Shown: piece after piece, positions 50,836 through 59,570 of the stretch
Position numbering within the stretch: the first letter of the stretch is position 1
Layout of the letters: every line of letters starts with the position of its first letter
Source: Candidatus Latescibacterota bacterium
GTDB taxonomy: Bacteria > Latescibacterota > UBA2968 > UBA8231
Direction: 5' to 3'
DNA: 64,000 nt
NCBI GenBank assembly: GCA_022826515.1
Contig: JAJDUT010000021.1
Span: 7,997 to 71,996 of the forward strand
Notes under the pieces: generated by a model
Databases searched by the model: none
What the model was told of the DNA's origin: nothing
The model's input: the letters and a program-made list of their open reading frames with translations, nothing else
Made by a program: the position numbers and the translations under genes

Positions 50836-51822
50836 ATGTACAGAGTAGGAGTCATCGGCTGTAGAGGCATTGGCAATCGGCACGCCCAAGGGGCCGAGAG
50901 CCTAAAAAACGCCGAGGTCGTGGCCGGTTGCGACCTCGTGCCAGAGCAACGCGACGAATTTGCCGCGCAGTTCAAGGCGACCAATCCCGGATTGGAGATG
51001 TACGCCGATTACCGAGAGATGCTGGAAAAGGCACAGCTCGACATCGTCACGGTAGCCACCGGCGACAACCGACACGCCGACCTAGTGGTGGCCGCGGCCG
51101 AAGCCGGTGCCAAGGGGATTTTCTGCGAAAAACCGCTGGCTACCAGCGTGGAGGACGCCGATCGCATGGTGGCGGCCGCAGAAAGCCACAACGCCTTGCT
51201 GTCGGTTGACCACACTCGCCACTGGATGCCCGTCTGGCATCGCTGCCACGAACTAGTGACCGAGGGCGAGATTGGCGACGTGAGAACAGTCTTGTGCGAG
51301 CACTACGGCACGCGCTCAATGTTGTTCCGCAACGGCACTCACCTGCTCGACGCCATCATGTGGTACGCTGGCAGTACACCAGAGTGGCTCGTCGCCGAGC
51401 TGGAAGACGGGTACGAAGACTACAGCGAGTATCGCGGCGACGGCGGGCACGACCCCGCCACCGAGCCGAGCGCCAACGCCTACATCCACTTTGCCAACGG
51501 CGTGCGCGGGGTCTATCTCGGAGAAAAGCAAGCCCCCAACCGACTCGACTTCACCATATCGGGAACCACGGGGAATATTTTCATCGAGCGGGAAGGCGAT
51601 GCGTACATCGAGCGAGACGGAGAGCGAGAGTTGGTTGAACCGCGCCCGTGGGAAGTCGATGGAATCGCCGCGGGTGTGCACGAACTCGTGCGCGCGCTCG
51701 ACGGCGAAGGCGAACTGTCGTGTACCGGCCGAGATGGTTTGACCGTTGTGGAGATGATGATCGCCTGCCTGCAATCGCAGCAGCAAAACAACGCAAAAGT
51801 CGCGCTGCCGCTGGTTCGGTAG
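50836..51822 (+). CDS. Gfo/Idh/MocA family oxidoreductase
   Basis: A 328-residue oxidoreductase. ATG 50836 has AAAGGAGG upstream; the frame opening at 50818 is not used. RVGVIGCRGIGNRHAQG is the Rossmann motif, GIFCEKPLATSVEDAD contains EKP, and DHTRHWMPVWH lies where the substrate-binding region is expected. The C-terminal sheet follows (RLDFTISGTTGNIFIE). It is the third of the family in 9 kb and shows only the general family similarity to the other two, so they are not recent copies. Confidence 0.88.
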   Translation: MYRVGVIGCRGIGNRHAQGAESLKNAEVVAGCDLVPEQRDEFAAQFKATNPGLEMYADYREMLEKAQLDIVTVATGDNRHADLVVAAAEAGAKGIFCEKPLATSVEDADRMVAAAESHNALLSVDHTRHWMPVWHRCHELVTEGEIGDVRTVLCEHYGTRSMLFRNGTHLLDAIMWYAGSTPEWLVAELEDGYEDYSEYRGDGGHDPATEPSANAYIHFANGVRGVYLGEKQAPNRLDFTISGTTGNIFIEREGDAYIERDGERELVEPRPWEVDGIAAGVHELVRALDGEGELSCTGRDGLTVVEMMIACLQSQQQNNAKVALPLVR

Positions 51823-51901
51823 GCCCGAGGACGCCAGACAAGAGAGCGGTTTCCCGGCAGAATTGGCTGCGCCACCACACTAACGACATCAGGAGTTGAC
51901 C

Positions 51902-52828
51902 ATGGGAACTTGGATTCAACGCGCCCCTATGCCCACCCCCCGCCACGACCTGCAGTCCATTGCTGTCGATGGTACCATCTACGCCATTTCCGGTGCCGAT
52001 GATCTCACGGTCGATGCGGTCGAGATCTACGATGTAGTTAGCGACACCTGGACCCAAGGACCGCCCATTCCCACTAAGCGAGGATGGCTGGGTGCCGCAC
52101 GCATCGGCCGCAGGATCTACGTGGCCGGCGGCAAAACCATCCGCACGCCTGAAGAGAAGAAAGCCTACGGCCACGACTACCATTTCACTTCCCGCGACAA
52201 CTTGGAAATGCTCGACTTGGACGAGCAGACCTGGTCGGCGCTGGCACCCATGCCCGGCGGACCCCGCGCCGGCTTGGCCGTCACCGCCTGTCAAGACCAG
52301 ATCTGGGCCATCGGCGGCAACACCATGCTCCGCGAAGACCCAGGCATCCGCGACCGCGTCGAAGTGTACGACATCGCCACCAACACTTGGACCCTAGGGC
52401 CGGCCCTGCCCCGCCCCACGCAGGGCCCCACCGTAGCGACTCACAACGGCCGCATCTACCTGACCGGCGGAATCAGCGACGAAGATCCACAGCGGCCCTG
52501 CCGCAGCGAGACCTATGTGCTCGATCCAGCAGTGGGCCGCTGGGAAGCGCTGGCACCGATGCCTACCGGACGCGAATCATCCGGCTCCTGCGTCCTGGGC
52601 GATCTGCTCTACACCTTCGGCGGCAAAGACCCGCACTACTCAGCGGCCACCGAAATCTACGACATCCGGGCCGACCGCTGGTTCGAAGACGCGCCCATGC
52701 CGGTGGGCAAGGCCTGGCTGTCGGCCTGCGTAGTGGACAAGCGACCGTTCGTCATGGGAGGGGCCCACAAATGGGAGGACCGAGAGGGATACAACTGGAT
52801 CGCGGACCTACACGAGTTCGCGCCCTGA
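51902..52828 (+). CDS. Kelch-repeat protein
   Basis: A 308-residue beta-propeller protein of the kelch type, starting at ATG 51902 with AGGAG upstream. About six repeats are visible, each with the pattern of paired glycines and a spaced W (for example RIGRRIYVAGGKTIR, DQIWAIGGNTML, NGRIYLTGGIS, GDLLYTFGGKDPH). No signal peptide is found, so it may be cytoplasmic; propellers of this size often bind sugars or act as mutarotase-like enzymes (NanM type). It follows the oxidoreductase by 79 bp. Confidence 0.83.
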   Translation: MGTWIQRAPMPTPRHDLQSIAVDGTIYAISGADDLTVDAVEIYDVVSDTWTQGPPIPTKRGWLGAARIGRRIYVAGGKTIRTPEEKKAYGHDYHFTSRDNLEMLDLDEQTWSALAPMPGGPRAGLAVTACQDQIWAIGGNTMLREDPGIRDRVEVYDIATNTWTLGPALPRPTQGPTVATHNGRIYLTGGISDEDPQRPCRSETYVLDPAVGRWEALAPMPTGRESSGSCVLGDLLYTFGGKDPHYSAATEIYDIRADRWFEDAPMPVGKAWLSACVVDKRPFVMGGAHKWEDREGYNWIADLHEFAP

Positions 52829-52888
52829 CCGCAGTCCCACAGGTCGGCTGTGCGGCGACGGCCACTGCTATAGCCCTGCTCACTGGAT

Positions 52889-53896
52889 TCAGACGTTCCA
52901 CACCCGCTCGAAGAGACTCATCCAGTTTCCGCCCAACAGCTTGGTGATCTCCTCGGCCCTGTACCCGCGATTGGCGAGCGCCTCCGCTAAGTTGGGGAAC
53001 TCGGCCGGGCTATCGATCCCCTTTGGTTGAAAACTCAGCTCCGTGTACGGCACCGACCCATCGGCAAAGGTCGAGGGGAATTTCGTGCCCTGCTGCGATA
53101 CGATGTAATGCCAGAATTCGAGCGGCTGATCGTGGGTGGAATCCGTGCCGATGGCCACGTGATCGAGGCCGATCCGCTCCACCATGTCGTCGATGGCATC
53201 GACGAAATCCTCGACCGTCGAATCGAATCCCTTGGGAAGAAAGTTGGCGAACGACGTGGCACCCACGACGCCCCCCTTTTCGGCGAGGAGCTTGAGCGCC
53301 TCTTCTTCCTTGTTGCGCGGGTGGCCGCAAAAACTGCGGGCATTGGCATGGGTGATCGCAACCGGCTGCTCGGACATCTCAATGGCGTCCATCGTCGTCT
53401 TCGGGCCGACGTGCGACAAGTCGATGACAATGCCAAGCCGGTTCATCTCGCGCACTGCATCGACGCCGAAGTTGCTCAGGCCACAATCGTTCCGCTCCCA
53501 ACAGCCGCTGCCCAGCAGATTGGTCTCGTGATAGGTCAGTTGAATCACCCGCACCCCGAGGGCGAGGAACAACCCCAGGCGATCCAACTCGTTCTCGATG
53601 GGCGAGGCGTTCTGAAAACTGAGGATGATCCCGGTTTTGCCGAGTTTCTTAGCGGCGTAAATGTCGGCCGTCTCCTTCACCTGCAAGATGTCTTGGCGCT
53701 CGCGAAAACGCCGCATCCACGCCGCTAGGTGCGCCATGGTCTGCACGAAATTCTCCCACGTTGCCACCGTGGCGTTGATGGCGGTGATATTGCCGACTCG
53801 CAAACGCTCGAACACCGCGTCGCTCTCCCAGTTGCTGACGTTCAAACCGTCTATGACAATCGCCTCGTCGTAAACCTTTCTCGCTTCACTCGACAT
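52889..53896 (-). CDS. Membrane dipeptidase-like (M19) protein with altered metal ligands
   Basis: A 335-residue protein of the renal dipeptidase fold. The later active-site blocks are conserved: GIVIDLSHVGPKT, AITHANARSFCGHPRNK and VAIGTDSTHDQP. The usual first metal-binding block DGHND reads DGLNV (VIDGLNVSNWE), so both H and D are missing, and the usual bridging glutamate region reads FQNASPIE. The binuclear zinc site is therefore probably lost or remodelled. It may be a non-hydrolytic relative or use a single metal. It is transcribed downstream of the M55 D-aminopeptidase, 61 bp away. Confidence 0.83.
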   Translation of the reverse strand: MSSEARKVYDEAIVIDGLNVSNWESDAVFERLRVGNITAINATVATWENFVQTMAHLAAWMRRFRERQDILQVKETADIYAAKKLGKTGIILSFQNASPIENELDRLGLFLALGVRVIQLTYHETNLLGSGCWERNDCGLSNFGVDAVREMNRLGIVIDLSHVGPKTTMDAIEMSEQPVAITHANARSFCGHPRNKEEEALKLLAEKGGVVGATSFANFLPKGFDSTVEDFVDAIDDMVERIGLDHVAIGTDSTHDQPLEFWHYIVSQQGTKFPSTFADGSVPYTELSFQPKGIDSPAEFPNLAEALANRGYRAEEITKLLGGNWMSLFERVWNV

Positions 53897-53957
53897 CGCT
53901 CAGCTCCTCGTTTAAACCTCGTTCCAATCCCGAACAGATCGCGCAGTGTGTCTTCGC

Positions 53958-54773
53958 TTAAGCATGAGGCCAGAATTGATTCCACGCGGTCAGCCAATCT
54001 TCTGCGCGGCTTTCAACCGAGAGCGGCCCCGTAATCTCAACGCCAGGTCGTCCCTTGAACTCGGCGAGTTGATCGACACTGGCGAGTTCGATTTTTATGG
54101 TCGTTGGCTTTGCCGGGACATACGGCTTAGTCTGGGTCAGATCGGCAAGCGCGTTTTTAGCCCCGTCTTCGATCAACTGACGAGCGCGGACGGGTGGTAG
54201 CTGGCGCGCGCTAAACCGACTCAGTCCCTTTTTAACAGCCACGGTTGGCAGCGCTTCGCCGAGCAGGACTTTGGCTTCTCGGCAGACGGCCTCATCGCCG
54301 GTAACGAGGGCAATCGGCACCCCATAGTGCCCGTTGAGCGCGGCGTTGACGCCGGTCTCCCCGACGAGATCGTCGTTGAACCAAAGATTTCGATACTGGA
54401 CGCTGGAGATGGTATGGCACAGCACCCCGTCGGGGGTGCCGTCGCGGGCGTGCATGCCGATGAGCAGGCAGGCGTCGCATCCTTGCTCCCACAACTCGTC
54501 GTAGCGTCCCCACCCATGATGGGCGACCCATTCGCAATCGGGATCAATTTTGTCGGGGATGAGCGAATTAAAGCTCCATCCTTTGCCCGCACCATGACAA
54601 TCGACCACGACAATTTCCGTCGCACCAGCGGCTTTGGCCCCGCGCACGGCGGCGTTGATTTCTTCCGTATAGAGCTGGCGGCCCTCTTCAAACATCGCGG
54701 CCCCACCGCTGACCTGCTCCCATACCACAATGCCGCTTACACCTTCCATGTCAGACATGATCAACACGCGCAT
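53958..54773 (-). CDS. M55-family D-aminopeptidase (DppA-like)
   Basis: A 271-residue peptidase of the DppA type. Zinc-site motifs are all present: SDMEGVSGI at the N-terminus, EIVVVDCHGAGKG, LLIGMHARDGTPDG and the catalytic VGETGVNAALNGHYGVP. DppA removes N-terminal D-amino acids from small peptides and forms a decamer. With the M19-like gene it forms a minus-strand pair that fits catabolism of D-amino-acid-containing peptides, such as cell-wall fragments. Confidence 0.9.
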   Translation of the reverse strand: MRVLIMSDMEGVSGIVVWEQVSGGAAMFEEGRQLYTEEINAAVRGAKAAGATEIVVVDCHGAGKGWSFNSLIPDKIDPDCEWVAHHGWGRYDELWEQGCDACLLIGMHARDGTPDGVLCHTISSVQYRNLWFNDDLVGETGVNAALNGHYGVPIALVTGDEAVCREAKVLLGEALPTVAVKKGLSRFSARQLPPVRARQLIEDGAKNALADLTQTKPYVPAKPTTIKIELASVDQLAEFKGRPGVEITGPLSVESRAEDWLTAWNQFWPHA

Positions 54774-54877
54774 TATTCGTTCTCCTCGTAGCGTCAGAAT
54801 GTGAATTTTAAGGATGCAACCGCTGGCGTATAAGATAGGGCTGAAACCGAAATGTCATAGCTTTTAACTGCTATTGC

Positions 54878-54999
54878 TGAGTACACGACACCTGACCTGA
54901 GTGGGCGTTTTTTAGTGTTGTCTTGGGGTCGCGGGCCTCTGGCCTGCAGGCGGGCAGGATGCCCGCGCTCCCAGGCAAAACCCTACTGTCGTGTACTTA
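54878..54999. repeat. MITE-like 122-bp element
   Basis: TGAGTACACGACA (54878-54890) and TGTCGTGTACTTA (54987-54999) are inverted repeats with 12 of 13 matches. The interior has a GC-rich palindrome of GCGGGC...GCCCGC type (GGGCCTCTGGCCTGC and neighbours). No coding potential. The rest of the 54774-55099 gap is AT-rich and contains only the promoter region of the TonB receptor. Confidence 0.6.
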
Positions 55000-55099
55000 G
55001 CTGTTCTTGTCAAAATCACTTATTTCACTGTGCTTTGTAGTTTAACATTTTTGTGCCGTTAGAGGCACAAAATCCATTCATCTTTAACGGGGAGGATCC

Positions 55100-57877
55100 A
55101 TGCAACCCTTTTTCCGCGCGTCGTTGGCCGCAGTGCTGCTGGCGACACTACCGGCCTGGGCCCAACAGGGCACCATCCAAGACGCCGTGACCGACGTCCT
55201 CAAGGCACTCGACATAGCGGCGCGACAAGAACAGGGCATTATCCGTGGCACGGTGACCGATGGCGAAGACGCCACGCCGCTGCCCAACGCCAATTTAAAC
55301 CTAGTAGGCACTATGCGGGGCACGATGACCGGCGACGACGGCACCTTTTTCCTAGCGGTCTCGCCCGGCTCCTATACCCTACAAGCGACCTTCATCGGCT
55401 ACCAAGCCGCCAAGCAAAGCGTCGAAGTCACTGTCGGGGAGACATCGACTGTTGATTTTTCCCTCAATGCTAGCCCCATCGCCCTGGGCGAAGAATTCGT
55501 CGTCGTCGGTTCGCGGACGGTGCGCACCGCTATTGAGACGCCGGCCCCGGTCGATGTCATCTCCGAACTCGAGATTCGCCAATCCGGCCAAACCGAGATC
55601 AACCAGACGCTGCGCCAATTGGCTCCCTCCTTCAACGCCTCGCATCAGACGATTTCCGACGGCACCGATCACATCAACCCAGCCAGCCTGCGCGGCTTGG
55701 GCCCCGACCAAGTGCTAGTGCTGATCAACGGCAAGCGCCGCCACTCCAGCGCCTTAGTACACGTCAACGGCACCTTCGGCCGCGGCACGGTGGGCGTCGA
55801 TCTCAATTCCATTCCCAAAGCCGCGGTCGAGCGCATTGAGATTCTGCGCGACGGTGCCGCGGCCCAGTACGGCTCGGACGCCATCGCCGGAGTGATCAAC
55901 ATCGTCCTCAAAGACGACACCGAAGGAATCCAGATCAACAACTTGGTCGGCACTACGGGCGAAGGCGATGGCGATCAAGTCAAGACCGATGTAAACTATG
56001 GCTTCGGTCTGGGCGACGGTGGCTACATCAACGTCACCGGCGAATTTTTAAAGCGCGATCGCACGCGCCGAGGCGGCCAGTACACCGCAGACGCGGACGA
56101 CGCCAACATCCAGTGGATCAAAGACAACAACTTGCCGGACGATGCTTTCAATATGAACATCGGCCAGAGCAAGGCCACGGTGGGTGGTGCCTTCTACAAC
56201 GCCGCGTATCCCCTAGCTGGCGATGCCGAATTCTACAGCTTTGGCGGGCTGTCGTACCGCCGAGGCGAGGCCACGGGCTTCTATCGCCTGCCGGGAAGCC
56301 AGCCGAATCGGGTGGTCTTTGAGTTGTATCCCAACGGCTTTCTGCCCCAGATCAATCCAGACATCGAAGACCGCTCGTTTAGCGCGGGTGTGCGCGGGGC
56401 TAAGGGGAAGTGGGACGTGGACTTCAGCGTGACCCAAGGCGGCAACGGCTTCAAGTGGAATATCGAAAACACCAACAACGCCTCTATGGGTGCCGACAGC
56501 CCGACCTCCGTCAACGCCGGGCGACTCGGTTTCAACCAGACCTCGGGGAACTTGGACTTGGTGCGGCCCCTAGACACCGACATGTTCGAGCGCACTTCAC
56601 TGGTGCTCGGCGGCGAGTTCCGCGTCGAGAACTACCAGATTGAAGCTGGCCAGTTCGAGTCCTATTCCTACGGTCGCGGTCCGGTAGATGGAACCAATTT
56701 TGCAGAGGGCAAAGCCTCCGGCGCACAGGTATTTCGAGGATTCTCCCCGGCCAGCGCACTCAATCGCTTCCGCAACAGCATCAGCGCCTACGCCGGCTTG
56801 GAAACGCAAGCGTCGGCCATGCTGACGGTCGATGTGGGCGGACGCTTTGAGCAGTACAGCGACTTTGGCAGTACGTCCACTGGTAAACTGGCCTTGCGCT
56901 TGGCCCTGAGCGACGCGTTGGCCCTACGTGCAACTGCCAGCAATGGCTTTCGCGCCCCGTCCCTGCATCAGGTGTGGTTCAACAGCGTCAGCACGCAGTT
57001 CGTCGCCGATGAGGTCACCGGCGAGTTGGTCCCCCGCGAGGTGCTTACCGCCAACAACAGCAGTCCCGTTGCCAAAGCCTTCGGCATTGGGGCACTGGAA
57101 CCAGAGACCTCCATCAATGCCAGCGCGGGCATCACCGCCCAACTGATGGACAATTTTTCACTTACAGCCGATTACTACCAGATCACCATCGAAGACCGGA
57201 TCGTGTTGACCGGGCGCTTCTCCGATGGCAACGAGGGCTACGCCGCCATTTTGGCCCCCTTCCGGGCGACAGCAGCCCAGTTCTTTACCAATGCCGTGAA
57301 CACCTCAACCAGTGGCGTGGACTTAGTCGCCTCGTATAGCGCTCCCGTGGGGGCAGGTGCCCTAAGTCTGTCGGCAGCGGCCAATTTCACCCAGACCTCG
57401 GTGGACGAGATCATGATTCCCGAGGGGCTTATCGCGGCCTTTGAGAAGGCCAATAATCGGCAAGCCACGGCTGAAGAGCGCACGGCCATCGAAGGCCTGC
57501 TATTCGATCGGGAAGCGCGCAACCGCCTCGAAGACGCCCTGCCGCGCACCAAGGTCAGCTTGTCGGCGCGCTATTCCCAAGATGAATTTAGCGCCCTAAT
57601 CCGGGCCACCAATTACGGGCCGGTCGAGTACAAGCCCAACAATGAAGCCAACGACGAGACCTTCTCGGCTAAAACCTTACTCGATGTAGATGTGTCGTAC
57701 CAAATGTTGCCGGGTCTGCGTCTGTCGGTAGGTGCCAACAATCTGTTGAATACCTTCCCAGATGAACATGAAAAAGACGCCAATATCGGCTCGCGTGGTT
57801 TTGTGTACAGCCGACGAGTGACGCAGTTTGGCACCAACGGTGGATTCTACTACGGGCGCTTGAGTTTCGATCTATAG
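55100..57877 (+). CDS. TonB-dependent receptor
   Basis: A 925-residue outer-membrane receptor. ATG 55100 follows GGGGAGGATCC. A signal peptide ends at LLATLPAWAQ. A carboxypeptidase-regulatory-like domain (GIIRGTVTDGEDATPLPNAN ... YTLQATFIGYQAAKQ) covers residues about 48-125. The plug (ETPAPVDVISELEIRQSGQT; LINGKRRHS; IEILRDGAAAQYGSDAIAGV) runs to about 280, and the barrel to the end, which finishes in GRLSFDL with a terminal aromatic-x-leucine. It imports a large substrate with TonB energy; the ligand cannot be told. It has its own terminator and is not clearly in an operon with a SusD-like partner. Confidence 0.93.
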   Translation: MQPFFRASLAAVLLATLPAWAQQGTIQDAVTDVLKALDIAARQEQGIIRGTVTDGEDATPLPNANLNLVGTMRGTMTGDDGTFFLAVSPGSYTLQATFIGYQAAKQSVEVTVGETSTVDFSLNASPIALGEEFVVVGSRTVRTAIETPAPVDVISELEIRQSGQTEINQTLRQLAPSFNASHQTISDGTDHINPASLRGLGPDQVLVLINGKRRHSSALVHVNGTFGRGTVGVDLNSIPKAAVERIEILRDGAAAQYGSDAIAGVINIVLKDDTEGIQINNLVGTTGEGDGDQVKTDVNYGFGLGDGGYINVTGEFLKRDRTRRGGQYTADADDANIQWIKDNNLPDDAFNMNIGQSKATVGGAFYNAAYPLAGDAEFYSFGGLSYRRGEATGFYRLPGSQPNRVVFELYPNGFLPQINPDIEDRSFSAGVRGAKGKWDVDFSVTQGGNGFKWNIENTNNASMGADSPTSVNAGRLGFNQTSGNLDLVRPLDTDMFERTSLVLGGEFRVENYQIEAGQFESYSYGRGPVDGTNFAEGKASGAQVFRGFSPASALNRFRNSISAYAGLETQASAMLTVDVGGRFEQYSDFGSTSTGKLALRLALSDALALRATASNGFRAPSLHQVWFNSVSTQFVADEVTGELVPREVLTANNSSPVAKAFGIGALEPETSINASAGITAQLMDNFSLTADYYQITIEDRIVLTGRFSDGNEGYAAILAPFRATAAQFFTNAVNTSTSGVDLVASYSAPVGAGALSLSAAANFTQTSVDEIMIPEGLIAAFEKANNRQATAEERTAIEGLLFDREARNRLEDALPRTKVSLSARYSQDEFSALIRATNYGPVEYKPNNEANDETFSAKTLLDVDVSYQMLPGLRLSVGANNLLNTFPDEHEKDANIGSRGFVYSRRVTQFGTNGGFYYGRLSFDL

Positions 57878-57900
57878 CGCTAGCGGCCCTAAGACCAAAA

Positions 57901-57934
57901 GCCCTGCACTCCGTCGAGGGATGCAGGGCTTTTT
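57901..57934. terminator. Rho-independent terminator
   Basis: GCCCTGCA (57901-57908) and TGCAGGGC (57922-57929) form an 8-bp stem followed by TTTTT on the plus strand; AAAA precedes the stem, so it also serves the convergent aquaporin gene. It lies 23 bp after the receptor stop. Confidence 0.88.
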
Positions 57935-57952
57935 ATGTTGTGCTAATCGGCT

Positions 57953-58666
57953 TCAGCAACAGCCCTTCACTTCTTGGTCGGAAGGCGCTTGGCAGCGAAT
58001 GAATTCGTAGAATAGCGCACCAGCCGCAGCTCCTAGCACTGGGCCAATGATGTATGCAGCAAAAGCCGTCCATTCGCCGGCCGCTAGGGCCGGACCCAAG
58101 CTGCGGGCTGGATTCATCGAGGCCCCGCACAACGGCCCGGCGAACATGGCCTCCAGCCCCACAGTGCCGCCAATGGCCAAACCAGCCGCCGGTCCCACAG
58201 CGCGAAAATCGGTCGCCATGCTCATAATGACCAGCATCAGCAAAAAAGTCAGCATGAATTCCCACACTAGAGCCGTGGTGAACAGGCCGTCCACTGGTAG
58301 GGTGACCCCCAAGTTCAGCACCTGCCCAGGTTGCGTGGCGACCAGCACCGACGACAAACTCGCTAGATGAATGTAGCTAGCCACCACGGCCCCGGCGCAC
58401 TGAGCCAAGATATAGGGCGCAATCTCCCTTTTCGGGAAATGTCGAGTCAGCGCGAATGCAAGGGTCACCGCCGGGTTGAAATGCGCCCCAGAAATGTGGC
58501 CGGTGGCATAGATCATCACCATAATGACCAACCCAAACGTGGCGGCAACACCCACGTGGCTAACCGCCCCTCCGGAAATCTGGTCAATGGCCACAGCGCC
58601 GCAGCCAGCAAAGACAATGGCAAACGCGCCGATGAATTCGGCGGCGCATTTTCGCAGTAAGTTCAT
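57953..58666 (-). CDS. Aquaporin (MIP family)
   Basis: A 237-residue channel starting at ATG 58666 (MNLLRKCAAEFIGAFAIVFA) with GGAG upstream; a longer frame to 58756 is not used. Six membrane segments and both half-helix motifs are present: HFNPAVT near residue 65 and SMNPARS near 185. The expected glycerol-specific insertions are absent, and length and motifs fit a bacterial water-type channel (AqpZ-like). The C-terminus ends in a cysteine pair (VKGCC), which is unusual. It is convergent with the TonB receptor across a terminator. Confidence 0.92.
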   Translation of the reverse strand: MNLLRKCAAEFIGAFAIVFAGCGAVAIDQISGGAVSHVGVAATFGLVIMVMIYATGHISGAHFNPAVTLAFALTRHFPKREIAPYILAQCAGAVVASYIHLASLSSVLVATQPGQVLNLGVTLPVDGLFTTALVWEFMLTFLLMLVIMSMATDFRAVGPAAGLAIGGTVGLEAMFAGPLCGASMNPARSLGPALAAGEWTAFAAYIIGPVLGAAAGALFYEFIRCQAPSDQEVKGCC

Positions 58667-58851
58667 AGCTCTCCAATTTGGCCCGTTAGCAAGAGTTATC
58701 CCACCCAAAGACCGCATAAATGTAGCGGGCCATACTGTCTTGCTCAACAACTGCACTCATTGACTCTATTCGTCGTTTGTTATACTTTTTTGTGAAATGT
58801 ATAACATCTATATCCCGCTATCGATGGATTAACCCAACAGAACGGAGCAAT

Positions 58852-59085
58852 ATGGCATCGGCCCGCATATCGGCCAAAGGCTGGATCGTCATTCCGGCAC
58901 CGCTGCGCAAGAAATACCGCCTGCAGCCCGGCGACCAAGTGCGTATTGTCGATTACGGCGGTGGCTTAGCCCTCGTGCCCGCCCTCGGCGATCCCATCGA
59001 AGAAGCCCAAGGAATGCTCGCGGGTCCAACATCCCTAGTGGAAGCCCTCCTCACCCAGCGCGCCGAGGACCGTCGTATTGAATGA
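58852..59085 (+). CDS. AbrB/MazE-type (SpoVT-AbrB) antitoxin
   Basis: A 77-residue swapped-hairpin DNA-binding antitoxin: ARISAKGWIVIPAPLRKKYR, then QPGDQVRIVDYGGGLALVP. ATG 58852 follows GGAGCAAT. The C-terminal 30 residues (PIEEAQGMLAGPTSLVEALL) match the usual toxin-wrapping tail of VapB antitoxins. It overlaps the PIN toxin by 8 bp and probably represses its own operon. Confidence 0.9.
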   Translation: MASARISAKGWIVIPAPLRKKYRLQPGDQVRIVDYGGGLALVPALGDPIEEAQGMLAGPTSLVEALLTQRAEDRRIE

Positions 59086-59494
59086 TCCCGGAGACCGCGT
59101 GCTCGACAGTTACGCGCTCTTAGCCTATCTGGAGAATGAAGCGGGTGCCCTTCAGGTTAAATCCCTGCTCAGCCAGGCAGCAACAGGCCCAAGCCGCCTG
59201 TGGATGTCCATCGTCAACTTGGGGGAAGTTCTCTACATCACCGAGCGCGAACGGGGATTAGCCCACAGCCGCAACGTTCTAGCGGCTGTAGAACAATTGC
59301 CGGTGGACATGGTAATAGCCGACCGCACCCATACCCTGTCTGCCGCCCATATCAAGGCCCGTTTCCCGCTCTCCTACGCCGATGCCTTCGCTGCTGCTCT
59401 GGCTCAGACCAAGAGCGTCCCTCTCGTGACCGGTGACGAGGAATTTAGCCGGGTCGAATCCCTCGTCGCCATTGAGTGGCTTCCTAAGTGTTAG
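59078..59494 (+). CDS. vapC: PIN-domain ribonuclease toxin (VapC-like)
   Basis: A 138-residue PIN-domain protein. The acidic site is visible: D in RVLDSYALLAYL, E in NLGEVLYI, D in SYADAFAAA and D in VTGDEEFSRVE. The start is a TTG at 59078 overlapping the antitoxin stop, or GTG at 59099 (VLDSYALLAYLENE), which would fit family length better. With the AbrB-type antitoxin it forms a type II toxin-antitoxin pair; VapC toxins cleave tRNA or rRNA. The pair appears intact. Confidence 0.9.
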   Translation: MNDPGDRVLDSYALLAYLENEAGALQVKSLLSQAATGPSRLWMSIVNLGEVLYITERERGLAHSRNVLAAVEQLPVDMVIADRTHTLSAAHIKARFPLSYADAFAAALAQTKSVPLVTGDEEFSRVESLVAIEWLPKC

Positions 59495-59570
59495 TTCGCT
59501 CGCAGTTCCGTGGGCAGTCGGTTTCGACATTGCGTGTTGATTCAAACAGGTGGATATCATAGGTGGCAAT

